Assembly (NCBI RefSeq): GCF_004664715.2
Contig: NC_051082.1
Location: 11,293,998-11,357,997, forward strand
Length of the DNA stretch: 64,000 nt
Source: Peromyscus leucopus
Lineage: Eukaryota; Chordata; Mammalia; Rodentia; Cricetidae
Direction of reading: 5' to 3'
A program made the translations under genes and the position numbers. Each line of letters opens with the position of its first letter. Positions within the stretch are counted from its first letter, which is position 1. The notes below the pieces were generated by a model, which was not told the origin of the DNA, ran no database searches, and worked only from the letters and a program-made list of their open reading frames with translations. Below, piece by piece: positions 1 to 10,925 of this stretch.

Positions 1-1229
1 TCTTGCCTCATCCACTCCTAACCCTCTTCCACTGGTGAGCTGAGTCCCTTCACGGCAGTACCCACAGGCATTGCATCTCAAACCTCTTACTCCTGTGACA
101 CCCCCAAGGAATCCAGTTTTTCTGTGTCGATCCGAGTTCAGCTGTTAAGAATCAGATTGGGGCTGGTTCAGATCAAGATCCAAATGTTGTGAGTCATTAT
201 CAAACAGATCCCATTGTGTCAAGTGTTTCATCCCTCATCCCTCTTAAAACATCTTTTTTTTTTCTACCCAGTCTTCATCTCTTGACGTTTCTGATGGTTT
301 CTTTGGTTCCTAAGTAGATACACCCCCCCCACACCTACTGAGGCTGACTCGACAACTCTGAAAAGTGGGTTCTGATCTGCTTTAAGGAAGACAATGCAAG
401 CGGTCAGATCACGCTCCTGGGCTGTTCAAGTCTGAGAAGGGGTCAGTGGTCAGAACTCATGGTGGCTGCTGCGATGGAATGGAGGTGGTTTGGTGTGTCT
501 TGGGGTAAATTTTTGCAATCAGACCCTTGCACGGGGCAGTTTGGTTGCCTGATATGCTACCAGGAGCTCTGGTTCCTGTTCTGCTGGGAGGTGAAGCTCA
601 CTACTCTCAAGAGAGCATCCCTCTGGCTCTGCAGGCGCTGGACTGCCATGAGTCCCTATAGATGAATACTTGGGAGTTATGGCTAACGCTCTGGACGTGG
701 TTGGGTTTTTTTTTTCCCCCCTTTGTTTGCACATCTAATGTTGTAGCTGAGGCTCTGATTCTTGACTAACATTTGGACCTGAGGTGTGATGTATGTGCAG
801 GAGCGTTCCTGTGACCACCCCAAAACCTTTGTTACGTGAAGATGAGCGATTCCATGGAAACCTCCCAGGCCCCACCCAGCTCTTCCCAATGGGGAGCTTG
901 AAGGACTTCTAAGAATCAAGAGACTTGCTCCAGGTTCCTCTTAGGCAACTTTCAATGGCGGCAGGCCAGGGCGGGAGGGGGTGGGGCTTTTCTTGCTCTC
1001 CTAAACACCAATTCAATGACCTCTCATCCCTAGATTCAGTGCCACTGAGCACAACCCCACTCCTCATACCAGTTTTTTTGTATGAGGCAAAATGGCCTTA
1101 GAGTTCTCCGAAGTTGCCTCAACAAAGTCTGCTTTGGTTGTCACCCTTTCCTTCCCCATTAAGGAAAAGCTTCCCAGTAAAGCTGACTCTTCCAATGCCA
1201 AGAATATATGTGGTGGCTTGAATTCCAGG
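1..1229. other. Unannotated non-coding sequence
   Basis: No coding frame, RNA gene or repeat could be recognised. Short homopolymer runs occur (T9 near 252, C8 near 324, T10/C5 near 706-720). The open frames at 459-665 and 683-919 are under 80 codons and show no family signature. Confidence 0.55.
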
Positions 1230-1279
1230 GTGTGTGTATGTTGTGTGTGTATAATTACATTATAATGTTATATATATTA

Positions 1280-1324
<45 letters not shown>

Positions 1325-1326
1325 CC
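1230..1326. repeat. Compound TG/TA/CA microsatellite
   Basis: A short TG-rich stretch (about 1230-1250) runs into AT-rich sequence, an uninterrupted (TA)n run at about 1283-1315, and then a short CA stretch. TG on the left and CA on the right of a TA core give an imperfect inverted repeat that could extrude as a cruciform. It is probably a length-polymorphic locus. Confidence 0.9.
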
Positions 1327-1603
1327 TAGAAAACGATGTGAAAACTCAGCCTCGTGTAATGGCTAGGCTAGAGGGCAAGTTAAGTACCTTACTCTCACTG
1401 GACATCCCCCACCCCTCTTGTAGTTATGACTACTAGAAAATGTCTTCCCTGTGTCACTATTGTGACCAAGACTTTTGACTCCAGCCTGACCAAGAGTAAT
1501 AGAGCAGCCAAGGTTGGTACTACAGCTGGGGGTCTGTAAAAGGCACGTGGGTGTCACCTGTAACCAGTGTGATCATCACCTGTAACGGTTAACTGGTCTT
1601 GCT
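1316..1603. other. Unannotated non-coding sequence
   Basis: Nothing was recognised here. It ends in a short A-run (A9 near 1607-1615) at the border of the next dispersed repeat. Confidence 0.5.
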
Positions 1604-1797
1604 AATAAAAAAAAAGCAGAGCCAGATATTGGGGTGAATGCTGAAAGATCCCAGAAACAGAACAAGCCACAGCCAACCTCACCTTGTCAGCTCCTCAGCT
1701 GATCCTGTTTCCTCAGACTTAAAAGCCTCTGAGTTCTCACCCAAATGGATCTCAGCTGAACTGCTAAAAAGTTTCTAGTTCCTGGTCCTTGAGTGTC
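1604..1797. repeat. Rodent dispersed repeat, family not named
   Basis: The stretch beginning GCCAGATATTGGGGTGAATG, through the 'cctcagctgatcctg' and 'tctcagctgaactgct' words, matches my memory of a repeat found many times in rodent introns. I cannot name its subfamily or orientation without a RepeatMasker run. No coding potential is visible. Confidence 0.5.
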
Positions 1798-4196
1798 TTG
1801 ACTCATCTATGTGGAAGAGAGAATAATAGGGCAGATGGAACCCAGCTCTACTTGGGGCCTTTCAAATTAAACCAAAACACTATAAAGTAGGATGGATGTC
1901 CTGCAAGGCAAGTCCCTGGACTCTTCTTGGGGGCAGGGATGCCCACATTTCGATCTGGCTAGATGTGTTTTGACCAGTGAAGATGGCTTTTTGATCTAGA
2001 GACACATAACAGAGGTGCTAAAATGAGCAGAGGCTTGTCATTCTTATGTGACCTTCCATCTAAGTACCAGCCTTTAAATTCCCATGTGCTTGTCTACCAG
2101 TACCCATCGGTTGTGACAAGTATGTCAGAAAACTCTACGTTTCCCTCTTGTGCTCATAGGTAATGAAACTGTAAAGCAGGTTTGGGGATATTCTTACTGA
2201 TGTTTCTTTGCACGAGGGGAGCTATTTATTATGGCCCTGACCTTTAACATGAACCAGTTTTCTATGTATTCCATTGCTAAGGCACCTTGGGATGTGCCGC
2301 TTGGGTTGGTTCTTGTTTGCTTCTATTTAGTGAGCAACTGCAGTGACCTCATCTCTGATTTGGGGAGATACCCAGAGTCTTCTCCCTAAAGTCTTCTCAA
2401 ACCCTGAGAAAAGATAGAGCGTGACTCTAACATATGGCACATGCCTACGTGCCTGGTATTCTTCAGGGTTCCTACCCAGTTTTTAAACCACACACCTTTA
2501 TAGAGGTGGTATCAAAGGGCTGAGTTCTGCCCTTGAACTTAGCATAGGCTCTCGGGCTTTGTGTTAGACCCTAGTCTGTTACTAACCTCTTCATTGTGGG
2601 GTTGACTGGTCTCTTAAAAACCCAAGGAAAACCGGTCAGTGGGCTCTTTAAAATTGAGGATGTGCCACTCAGATGCGATAGGACCGGAGATTCATAATTC
2701 TGTGTTCAGTGCAGCTGAGTGACTCTCTCTATCTCCTTCCAGTAGCCATTGGATTCCTGTGAATCCTGATCCTTTGTGCAAGACATGGCCAAAAGATGGT
2801 GCCTTTGCAGTTAATTTCTCAGAAGCTCCCTGTGACTGTTACCAAATGGCATTTCCTAGGTTCCCTCAGTGAGCAAGGAGATAGCCTAGGAACATCACCA
2901 CCAGAGAGGATGGAACTCCTCTAATGGAAAGACAGAGTGCTTGCCTTTTGAAAGTTAACGTTGCAGTCCTAAGACTTGTGGCTTGCTATAGTTGCATTAG
3001 GGACCCCAAATACTACATACATATGAGCACGTATGGCCACTGAGCTTAAGCTTTTTGCTTTGTCCATGGCCGCTCATGTGGTGTGCTGTGCCAGAGTTAT
3101 CGCGATAGGGTCAGAAGAACTTTGGCCGTTCGTGTCGCATTCAGATGGGAGAAATCACACACGTTCTCTTGTATGTGTTCCACTGGAGATCATGTTGTGG
3201 GGGTTGTTGTATGTGTGTTTCTCCCCCTTTTAATTCTACTGGCTCACGGAGAATTGGGGGAGTTTGTGAAGGAATGATTTTAAAGCTGTGCCGTGTTAGT
3301 GAGTCAGGGTGTGTGACTTTCCTAGTTGACTGAATTTTAAGTCTCTTACCCATTTCATCCTGAAGTTATTGGTTAGAATCTGCCACAGACACCTCCCACC
3401 CCCACACCCCCCTGAGAGTCATATTTGGCCTCTTGCCCAGCACCAAACACTGACTTGCTACTTCTCTTGGCTCCGATGCCAGTGTAGGTGTAAACCTAAG
3501 TTCCCAGAGGCCCGTGCTGGGAGAAAGTGGCTGAGACTAAGGGGGCTGTTCTCTAGGGTCCGCAGACTTCTTTCAACTGAACTCAAAACGTGAGCTGGCC
3601 TCTGTAGCATGCATGCCAGACTTTTTTGGAGAGAGGATAGAAGGCAACCTCTGCCTTCCTGGGTCTCCAGTGCATTCTGTAATTCCTGGGTGAGTACAAT
3701 TTACCTTGACTTTGGTGTCCCCTTGTGCATACAGCCTTGGTGGGAGCCTATGAACCGGGAATGGCCACTCCCGTGGTTTGCACCTTCTCCCCTGTTCTTA
3801 GAGGGACAGCTTGTATTTTTTACATGGGTGCTGGTCTCTGAGGCAGAGCAGACTCTTTTGGAGACAAAAGAGCTTTGGCCATTCTGGTATATGTAGAGGG
3901 AAAAGATTTATCATGTGATGGAGCCTGTAGGTGACCACTATCTATTTAAAGATAGAAACAGCATCACATTCTTCTGGAACATTTCCAAAGAGATTGCTGA
4001 TATGGAATTTGTATGGCACCAAAAGGATTTTCTATGTGTTTAATGAGGTATGTGAGAATGGTCCCAGAAGTCTGAGGTGTTTTGTGCATGAGTGACATGC
4101 ATCTGTAACATGTTACATCTTGGTGGCCTTCACCTGTCACAGGTGTGGCCTGAAATGGTCCCTAGAGTTGAGTAATGCCATGTAAGAAATTAACTG
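1798..4196. other. Long apparently unique non-coding stretch
   Basis: About 2.4 kb with no recognisable SINE, LINE or LTR and no convincing coding frame. The largest open frame (3609-3896, 95 codons) starts just after an alternating GCATGCATGC and has no recognisable motif. Ordinary intergenic or intronic sequence, possibly with very old repeats that cannot be identified by eye. Confidence 0.5.
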
Positions 4197-4399
4197 GGCC
4201 TGGCTGTGGTGGCTGTGGTGGCTGCAGCGGCAGCAGCAGCAGCAGCAGCAGCACACGCCTTTAATCCCAGTACTCAGAAGGCAGAGCCAGGTGGATCTCT
4301 GAGTTCGAGGCCAGCCTGGTCTACAGAGCGAGATCCAGGACAGGCACCAAAACTATACAGAGAAACTCTGTCTCGAAAAAAAAAAAAAAAAAAAAAAAA
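4197..4399 (+). repeat. B1 SINE with internal CAG expansion
   Basis: B1 is a 7SL-derived, Pol III-transcribed rodent SINE. The body is nearly complete: 'cctttaatcccagtactcagaaggcagag' type sequence, then the 'gttcgaggccagcctggtctacagag' B-box region, then a cricetid-type right end (caggcaccaaaactatacag), and an A20+ tail at 4376-4399. The usual 'ggtggcgcacgcc' left end is replaced by repeated GGCTGTGGT words (4202-4223) and a CAG tract with one CGG interruption (4224-4252; pure CAG7 at 4231-4252). The 108-codon open frame across it (poly-Ala and Lys runs) is an artefact of the repeat and A-tail. Confidence 0.93.
4231..4252. repeat. (CAG)7 trinucleotide tract
   Basis: Pure CAG/GCA repeat inside the left part of the B1 element, where that family has no such repeat. 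It most likely arose by slippage after insertion. Confidence 0.92.
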
Positions 4400-7098
4400 G
4401 AAGAGCTGGGCTTTCTGCTGTAGGTGTCCATGTCTTTCCGTGTATTCTTTACTACATTTTGTAAGTGGTGTCAACATTATCTTTCAAGATCAAGAAGGAA
4501 TAAGTTCTCACAGTTCTCATGCTCCTTTTTGATTCCTTGTAGTTTGGCCTCAAAGGCTTTGTTCTTTGGGAGAAAGTTTTTATTTTAATGAAAATCTGCT
4601 AAGTCTGCACTTTAGTCTGGATTCTGAGATCTCATGCCGTTCAGGATGACTGCTAATGTTTTTATCTCTGCCCCTTTCCTGTTATAAAGGAACTGATGGC
4701 ATTCTGTGGAATGTAGGTGTTTTCTTCTTTGAAATCATCCACAAGGAGAACGACAGGGATGTAATCCTGGTGGCCGGTAGCCTTGCAGCTGATCAGTTTG
4801 CTTACTTGTCCTCCAATCTCTTCAAAGTCAGTTGCTTTGTTTTTCAATACAGCACACCGGGAACTTCTCTCTTCGTTCCCCACCTTCTGATTTTTTTTTT
4901 TTTTAAAAAAAAAAAACCTCTTCTGTTTGAGCTCAGCCTCAAAACACAGCTCATGATTTCTAAGCAACATCTAAGACCAAATCAGGCCTCTACCTCACAT
5001 CTCTCAGAACAGCACAGACCACTGTGTTTCACTAATAGCCTGTTAGTGTCCTCAGTTTCTGGCCCATTTGGTATGTTCTTTTGAACTGAGAGACACTTGG
5101 AGAGAGAGGATGAACCCCCTGCTTCTCTCCAGTGTGCATGCCACCTGCCATCAAAGCCAATACCAGCTGTTACCCTATCAGTGGGTGTCATATGGGTGGG
5201 TGAGTATCGGTCTAGTTATGTGAAGTATCAGTGGGCAAATTTCCCCTCAATCATTTGTTCTTGGCCTACTGATTCCTGGTCATCTAGTTAGACCAGGTAA
5301 CCTATGCTCCACAGAGGCTGTGAAATAGACTGGACCATATGAGCACAGGGCAGTTGGCGCTTAGAAAGGCAGAGTCATTGTCGACCTGAAAGTCCAGAGA
5401 CAAAAGTGAACTTCAGGCCCAGAGAAAAAGATTGAACGGCCCTAACTCCATGGGTCCCAGCCATTTCTTAGAAGTCTAGAACTGTATTTTGAGGTCAGAA
5501 GTGACCTTGAAACTAAAGTCCAAATCTGGGAGCCTTGAGGGCAGAGGTTCACCTTGCTCCCCTTGACTCTGGGAACCACCTGTATTCAAAGAGGAGACTT
5601 TTGGCTGTGCAATGCTGACCTCTGAAGGAGTCCACGACACCCTAGGTTGTAGCTTTTTTTAATTATTATTGGATGGGCGACCAGCCACTGGTTGATTCTG
5701 GATCATGAAGTAACTGCCCTTGGTTTCTTCCCACCTCATGGGGTGAGGCAGACCCTGACAAGCAAGTGTCTGTCATTAACTTGATAGAAAACTAGGTGAT
5801 TTAAAAAAAAAAAAAAAAATTCAGAACTTAAGTCTCCTCATCTGACAGTGGCCTTGGCATTATCAGAGCTCCTGGCCCCCAGTGCAGAAGCTCCAATTCT
5901 GTCCCCACTTGGAAACAAAGTACCACGTCCCGTGGCTTTACCTAAACTTCTGCCCCAAATGATGGAGAATCCCCCAGCTGTCCTCTTAGCTGACGGAGAG
6001 TTGAAATTCTCCATTAAAGGGAAGGGATCCTCCACATCTTATTGTGGTTTGAGCACAAACATTGACACACTTTTACTGGACAAGAATGTTCTGGTGAGAG
6101 TAAAGGATCTCCACCACCCCCCTCCCCAGGCATCTAGTTTCTGACCTTTGGTGCTCAGACTGACACTGGATCTGCAGCGTCTCACTGAGGCAGGCTCGGG
6201 GGACCCTGGAGGAACTAGGGGCATCTTCTCGGGTTCTCTGGTACCCGGTGGGGTAGGTAGGACCCTCTGCACAGTCTGTGCCAGTATATTCCTTGTGTTC
6301 ATGGTGTCTCATTTCTGAGGTTTTTGTCCAAGCAAATGCCTGGCTGCTGAGATGTCTGGGGCCCAGGAGAGTTTGAACTCTGACCCAGATTCAAACCCTG
6401 GGGGTGTCCATGAACTCCTTTCTGCTGTTCTTCTGAGATCTCCATTCTCAACAGGGTGGGCCCTGAAACAAGGTAAATATCAAACAATTAAGTCTGGAGG
6501 CGTTTCAATTTCCTGAAAAGTCATGAGATATTATTCTAGGTTTTAATCAGAATGAGCCATGGGAGAAGGATGGGTTAAATTGTCCTGGGTGTCATATTTT
6601 TCTGGTGTTTGCTCTTTTTGTCAGACCAGTTCTTGGGTGTGCCCCTGTGTTGGAGACAGCTAGCTGGGGGTGAGGTTGGGCAAGTACCTCAACTTCAGCT
6701 AGCCGGAAGGACTTGGCTTTCTTCCATCTTGGTCACCAGCTCTGATGTTAGGGGATAAAACTTTGGCTCCACATGCCCTTGGGTATCCTTTGAAGGTCTG
6801 CATTAAGGGCCATTTCTCATTAGGAGGTACAATCTGGGGTGCCTTTCTCTAATTCTATTGCTAAGCTCTCAAGGGGGATATTTGGGCAAATAACTGTCAG
6901 CTTGTCAAGTGAGGGTGTCTACTGTGTACTTCTAAGACTTGGATACACATCCGCCCTGAGCAAATATGTTGAGGCGTTTACACTCCTTTTTCTTAGCCTG
7001 TTTCTCTGTTATGATGAAACATTGACTTGAACTTGAGGCGGGCGGGTGGGTGGGTGGAGGGATGGTTTGTTTCATAGTACAAACTATGAGGAATCCAT
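4400..7098. other. Mostly unique non-coding sequence
   Basis: No repeat was recognised apart from homopolymer runs: T14A12 at 4891-4916 and A17 at 5803-5819. Open frames of 142 codons (4656-5084, plus strand), 102 codons (4662-4970, minus strand) and 98 codons (5848-6144, plus strand) exist. Two of them overlap on opposite strands, and none has a recognisable domain, initiation context or splice pattern strong enough to call. I treat them as chance frames. Confidence 0.5.
4891..4916. repeat. T14A12 homopolymer palindrome
   Basis: Fourteen T followed directly by twelve A, a perfect inverted repeat with no spacer. It could be the joined tails of two retroelements in opposite orientation, but no SINE body is recognisable on either side. 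Confidence 0.9.
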
Positions 7099-8412
7099 GG
7101 AGGGCATGGAGTACTACTCAGCTGTTTTTTTTTTAAAAAAAATGAGATGAAATTTGCAGGCCAACAGGTAGAACTAGAAGAAAAACCTGAATGAGCTAAC
7201 CCAGACCCAGAAAGACAAACATGGTATGTATCCATAAGTGGATGTTAGCTGTTTAGTGAAGGGTAGTTATGCTACAAGCCCCAGACACAGAGACGAAGTA
7301 ACAAGGAGGGCTCAAGAGGAGATGCATGGATCTCCCTGGGAAGGAAACATAGAATAGATGCCGTAGGCAGGTAGGGATTGGAGCAGGAGGGATCAGGTGG
7401 GAATGAAGGGGTGAGTTACGGGGAGAAAGGACTGGAATTGGGGAGCATGGGGGGATGTGGAAACCCAATGCAATGGAAACTCTAGAATCTGAGGGTGACC
7501 CTAGTGAAGTGTACTCCTAGGAATAAGGGATATGGAGCCTGAACTGGCCATCTCCTGGAACCAGGCAAGGCTTCCAATGGTGGGACTTGGGACATCAACC
7601 CAGCCACACAATCTACCTACAATTTGCCCTGCCCTGCAAGATATGCTTGGGATAATGGTGGTATAGAACTTCTGGAAGTGGCCAACCAATGCCTGGTCCA
7701 ACTTGAGGCCCGTTCCACAAGACGGCCTATGCCAGACACTACCTGGAGCACTAGGACCTAGAGGCTGGATAGGCCCAGAGACGTAGGACAGACCCAAACG
7801 CGACTGGCCAAAGCAAGTCAATGAAATGATTCCTATAGATCTATTACACGCATAGACTGGAGCCTAGCCCAGTCTTCATCAGAGAGGCTTCATCCAGCAA
7901 TCGATGGGAGCAGATGCAGAGACCCATAGCCAAACGCTGGGGAACCCTGTGAAACAGTGGGACCAGGGGCAGGATTATAGGAGCCAGAGGGGTAGAGGAT
8001 ACCAGAAGAAGGCAGCCTACAGAATCAACTAAGCAGAGCTCATGGACCTCGCAGAGACTGAAGCAATAATCACTCACTCTCGATGGGTCTGAGCTAGGCT
8101 CTCTGCTTATATGCTATGGTTTGTATAGCTTGGTGTTCTTGTAGGACTCCTAACGGCAGGAGTGGCGGTTGTCTCCTTTGCCTGCTTTTAGGACCTTTTT
8201 CCTCCTCTAGCCTTGATGTGAGGTTATGTGCCTAGTCTCATTGTAACGTGTTACGCAGTGTCCAGTTGATATCCCCGAGAGGTCTGCTCTTTTCTGGAGG
8301 GAAATTGAGAGGAGGGGAGACATGGGGGGCAGGCAGAATGGAAGAAGTAGGGGGAGGGGAAACTGGCCAGGGTATAATGTATGCGAGATGAATAAGGAGA
8401 ATGATAAAATGG
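7099..8412 (+). mobile_element. Degenerate LINE-1 3' end (ORF2 tail plus 3' UTR)
   Basis: The segment opens with the C-terminal end of L1 ORF2 (a decayed MEYYSA-like motif near 7108-7125, then 'gaaatttgcaggccaacaggtagaactagaa'-type sequence) and the very characteristic 'acccagacccagaaagacaaacatggtatgta' stretch (7199-7230). It continues through a rodent L1 3' UTR: 'aacaaggagggctcaag' (about 7300), 'cccagccacac' (about 7590), 'gaggcttcatccagca' and 'gcagatgcagagacccatagccaaac' (7880-7940), ending in a purine-rich run and 'gaataaggagaatgataaaat' near 8390-8410. ORF2 is truncated and broken, so the element cannot move by itself. Divergence suggests an old Lx-type family, but the subfamily is not determined. 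Confidence 0.88.
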
Positions 8413-8424
8413 GGCGGGCCTGGG

Positions 8425-8505
8425 GAGAGCTCCACAGGCTTATGGAGGTATTTTCTCAATTGAGGTTCCCTTTCTGATGACTTCTAGCTTGTCAAGTTGG
8501 TCTCT
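8425..8505. repeat. Rodent dispersed repeat fragment
   Basis: 'cttatggaggtattttctcaattgaggttccc' followed by 'ctgatgacttctagcttgtcaagttg' is the end of a well-known rodent dispersed repeat that I recognise but cannot name. It directly follows the L1 3' end. Confidence 0.6.
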
Positions 8506-9699
8506 GAACAAATCTGCAGCTCAAAAATCATTGTCATACACAGTGATATATTGCACACCTCCACTTCTTCCCAATAGAAGTCCTTATTGGACTAAATGGC
8601 TAAAACTCCTGCTTCCTCTCTACATTGACCTGACCCCAGACTTGGAAGGGAAAAATTCTTGAGTTTCTGAAGGTGTTAGACTCAAAGACATGCAGAAGTA
8701 GCAGGACAAGGGAGAGAGAGAGAGAGATCCAGGTCAGCCAGGACTTTGACCCTGTCTTCGTGTTCGTATGACCCTCTTGACGATCAAGGCGAAGGCTACA
8801 CTTGACCCCCAACCCAAAGGTCATCTAACCAAGCCCTTTCTACTACGTCTTTGATGTTTTCGGAGCACTAATCTGAAATGTCAAACATGCTGAAAGATGA
8901 ATATGAGAGTCATTTTCAGTAACTCTGCTTTATCCTGGGTCAGAATGGGCTGGTCCTGAGTGTGAGACTCCCGCGAGGGAGATAGGGCTTCCTTGAGTAC
9001 AAACAGCCAGGTTATGCCAACACAGGAAGAATGGGTTGCTTCCTTGATGAACCTCTTTCCATGGTAAAGTTTGCCTCCTCTTGTAGCTAATGTACTTTCT
9101 CCTGGAGGACCAAGGTGTAGAAGACCCAAACATCAACCAACCCTCCAGATGGAGGACGATCCATCTGGAGGCATGATCGATGTTTGGATCAACAGGCTGA
9201 CTTCCCTGAGGCCATCACCACCACCTATAAAGCCCTTGCCAAACTTAAAGCTGTTTTAAGTTATATACCACAAACCACGCCCTCCCGAAAAGTAACACTC
9301 TAAGCATACAAAACAAAAACAAAGCTATGCGCTTTCTTTTTCAGAGTGTGAAAAGTTTATTTTAGGCATGTTGTAAGTACAGTGTAACTTAGAAAGTTTC
9401 CTGGTGTAACATAAGCCTAGTGTGCACAGGAGACATAATTACATTGATACTCTTCTCAAAGTGCTTGCTTCCATGAAGATGGGTTCTAGAAATAGGCTAT
9501 ACAAGGTATCTTAAGGGGACTACAGGAGAATCTGGTGTGGCCATAGTCATACAGGTAGCAGAGAGGTCCTCTGGGTTATTACCCACCTAAAGTCTTGGTT
9601 GTGAGACTTTTGGGGGGAGGGGGAAGTCCCTAGCATATACAAATAGTGCAAAGGTCTCGTAGACTATTAGGTATCTCCAGTCTTGGTTGTAGAGCTTAG
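8506..9699. other. Non-coding sequence, origin unclear
   Basis: A short (GA)n lies near 8710-8727. From about 9280 to 9700 the sequence contains a reverse-strand AATAAA (TTTATT near 9358-9363) and duplicated 'ggtt(a/g)ttag...cttggttgt' words near 9576-9603 and 9667-9692. It might be internal sequence of the LTR element that follows. I cannot prove this. Confidence 0.45.
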
Positions 9700-9945
9700 T
9701 ATGGCTGACCTACAGGGCGGTGGCGCGCTCCTCGGCCAGGAGGAAGACACCATGCGAGACTTCTCAGATCAACTTTATGGAGCGCTCTGTTAAGGAGAGC
9801 GGAGTGAGGGCCCCGAGGAAAAACTGCAGCTGCTTATATAGGAATCAGGCAAACGTGCGTACTGTGATTGGTCCATCCAGAATGCTAGCACGGGGAGCAC
9901 GGGATAGGTGAGGAATAAGGCAATTCATGCTCATGCATCATAGCA
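9700..9945 (-). mobile_element. LTR-like element of ERVK/IAP type (probable solo LTR)
   Basis: Read on the minus strand this block has the order of a retroviral LTR promoter: a CCAAT box (9867-9871), a TATA box TATATAAG (9833-9840), a poly(A)-like CATAAA (9774-9779), and a U5-like end containing 'ctcctggccgaggagcgcgcc' in two short steps (9720-9745). From memory, that last motif resembles the U5 of rodent IAP-related LTRs. The block is richer in CpG than its surroundings. No primer-binding site or gag/pol frame could be recognised next to it, so it is probably a solo or decayed LTR. The terminal TG...CA borders are not certain. Confidence 0.6.
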
Positions 9946-10335
9946 AATATGGATTTTTAAGCTAGGTAAGAAGAGCATCTGAATAGCGCTCCTAAGACGC
10001 AAAGATTATCTATCAGCCACCTCCAGCCTTCTGGTGGAAAACGGATGACACATCTTTTTTTCCCTTGAAAAGATAACTCTGAATGTCCCATGTGTCTATA
10101 AAATATAGAAGTCTGGCCATGAGGGACCAATTGGGATAGAGGCCACCCAGGCCACAGAGATACCCGAAAAATTGTTCCTACTCCAATATTAAGGTTTGAT
10201 CCCAAAGCACAAATTTTGTAATTCTAAGCTGTCCATAATGGTTGGAAGTTTCAAAAAAAAAAAAAACAGGATCCCTTTCCAGGCATAGTTGGCAGTTCCA
10301 CTAGGAAAGGGAAGACAAACCTACCTGTAACTTGA
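9946..10335. other. Unannotated non-coding sequence
   Basis: Nothing firmly recognised. An A14 run sits at about 10253-10266. It may contain the U3 side of the neighbouring LTR-like element. Confidence 0.45.
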
Positions 10336-10441
10336 GTATGATGGCGGCTCATGCCTGCAATTCTAGCGCTTGGAGAGGCAGAGGCAGGAAGACTTGGAGT
10401 TCAAGTCTCCGCTGCTTGGTAAGCCCCTGTCTCAAAGAAAT
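10336..10441 (+). repeat. B1/B4-like SINE fragment (7SL-type half)
   Basis: 'gatggcggctcatgcctgcaattctagcgcttggagaggcagaggcagg' is the left part of a B1-related SINE, followed by 'ggagttcaag' and a 'taagcccctgtctcaaag' end. It is highly diverged and short, so it is an old copy. Confidence 0.75.
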
Positions 10442-10574
10442 TAACAAAACACTTGTTCATTAAAAGTGAAAAAGCAAACCGTGTCCCAATATAATTTTAA
10501 ATAAATTTAAAAATGAGTCACACAAATCAAACCCTAACCCTGAGGAAGAGCGGGACCTAAAAATGAGGCTGACC

Positions 10575-10925
10575 AAAGTCTCTTGCAACAGACAACTTTA
10601 TTCAGTTATTCAAAATGTTATTTAGCTGCGTTGTGTTCTTACCCTGCAAGGAAACGTCATGAAACACGGACAGCTTATAAGAGTTTATTAGAGATAAAGG
10701 GATAGAGTGCACAGGCCTGTGGAAGAGACACGTGCGTGGAGAAGAGGAAGAGGAGAGAAGAGAGCATCAGATAATTTATACTGAGGTTAAGCATCACCTA
10801 AGTATACACAGGACAAGCCTCATGCACCAAAGACATGCTTTCCCACAGAGGCGTATAAACAATAGCCAGTTGTCATGAATAATTTCAAGTTGAACTATCC
10901 ACTACACCCAGGAGGGGCATGAAAG
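10575..10925 (-). mobile_element. Possible second LTR fragment
   Basis: On the minus strand there is a pyrimidine-rich stretch (CTCTTCTCTCCTCTTCC, near 10738-10762), then an AATAAAC-type poly(A) signal (reverse of 10683-10690), then 'tgtccgtgtttcatgacgtttcc', a layout typical of rodent ERV LTR R/U5 regions. No LTR borders or internal genes were found. The call rests on word order only. Confidence 0.35.

Noticed and set aside
4656..5084. 142-codon plus frame and overlapping 102-codon minus frame
   Set aside because: Opposite-strand frames overlap across the T14A12 run, with no domain, no initiation or splice evidence, and the A/T run is not at the 3' side expected of a minus-strand processed pseudogene.
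5848..6144. 98-codon frame after a TCATCTGACAG acceptor-like word
   Set aside because: The pyrimidine tract is weak, three minus-strand frames overlap nearby, and no protein family is recognised.
10526..10537. Telomere-like ACCCTAACCCTG
   Set aside because: Less than two full units of CCCTAA. Expected by chance.
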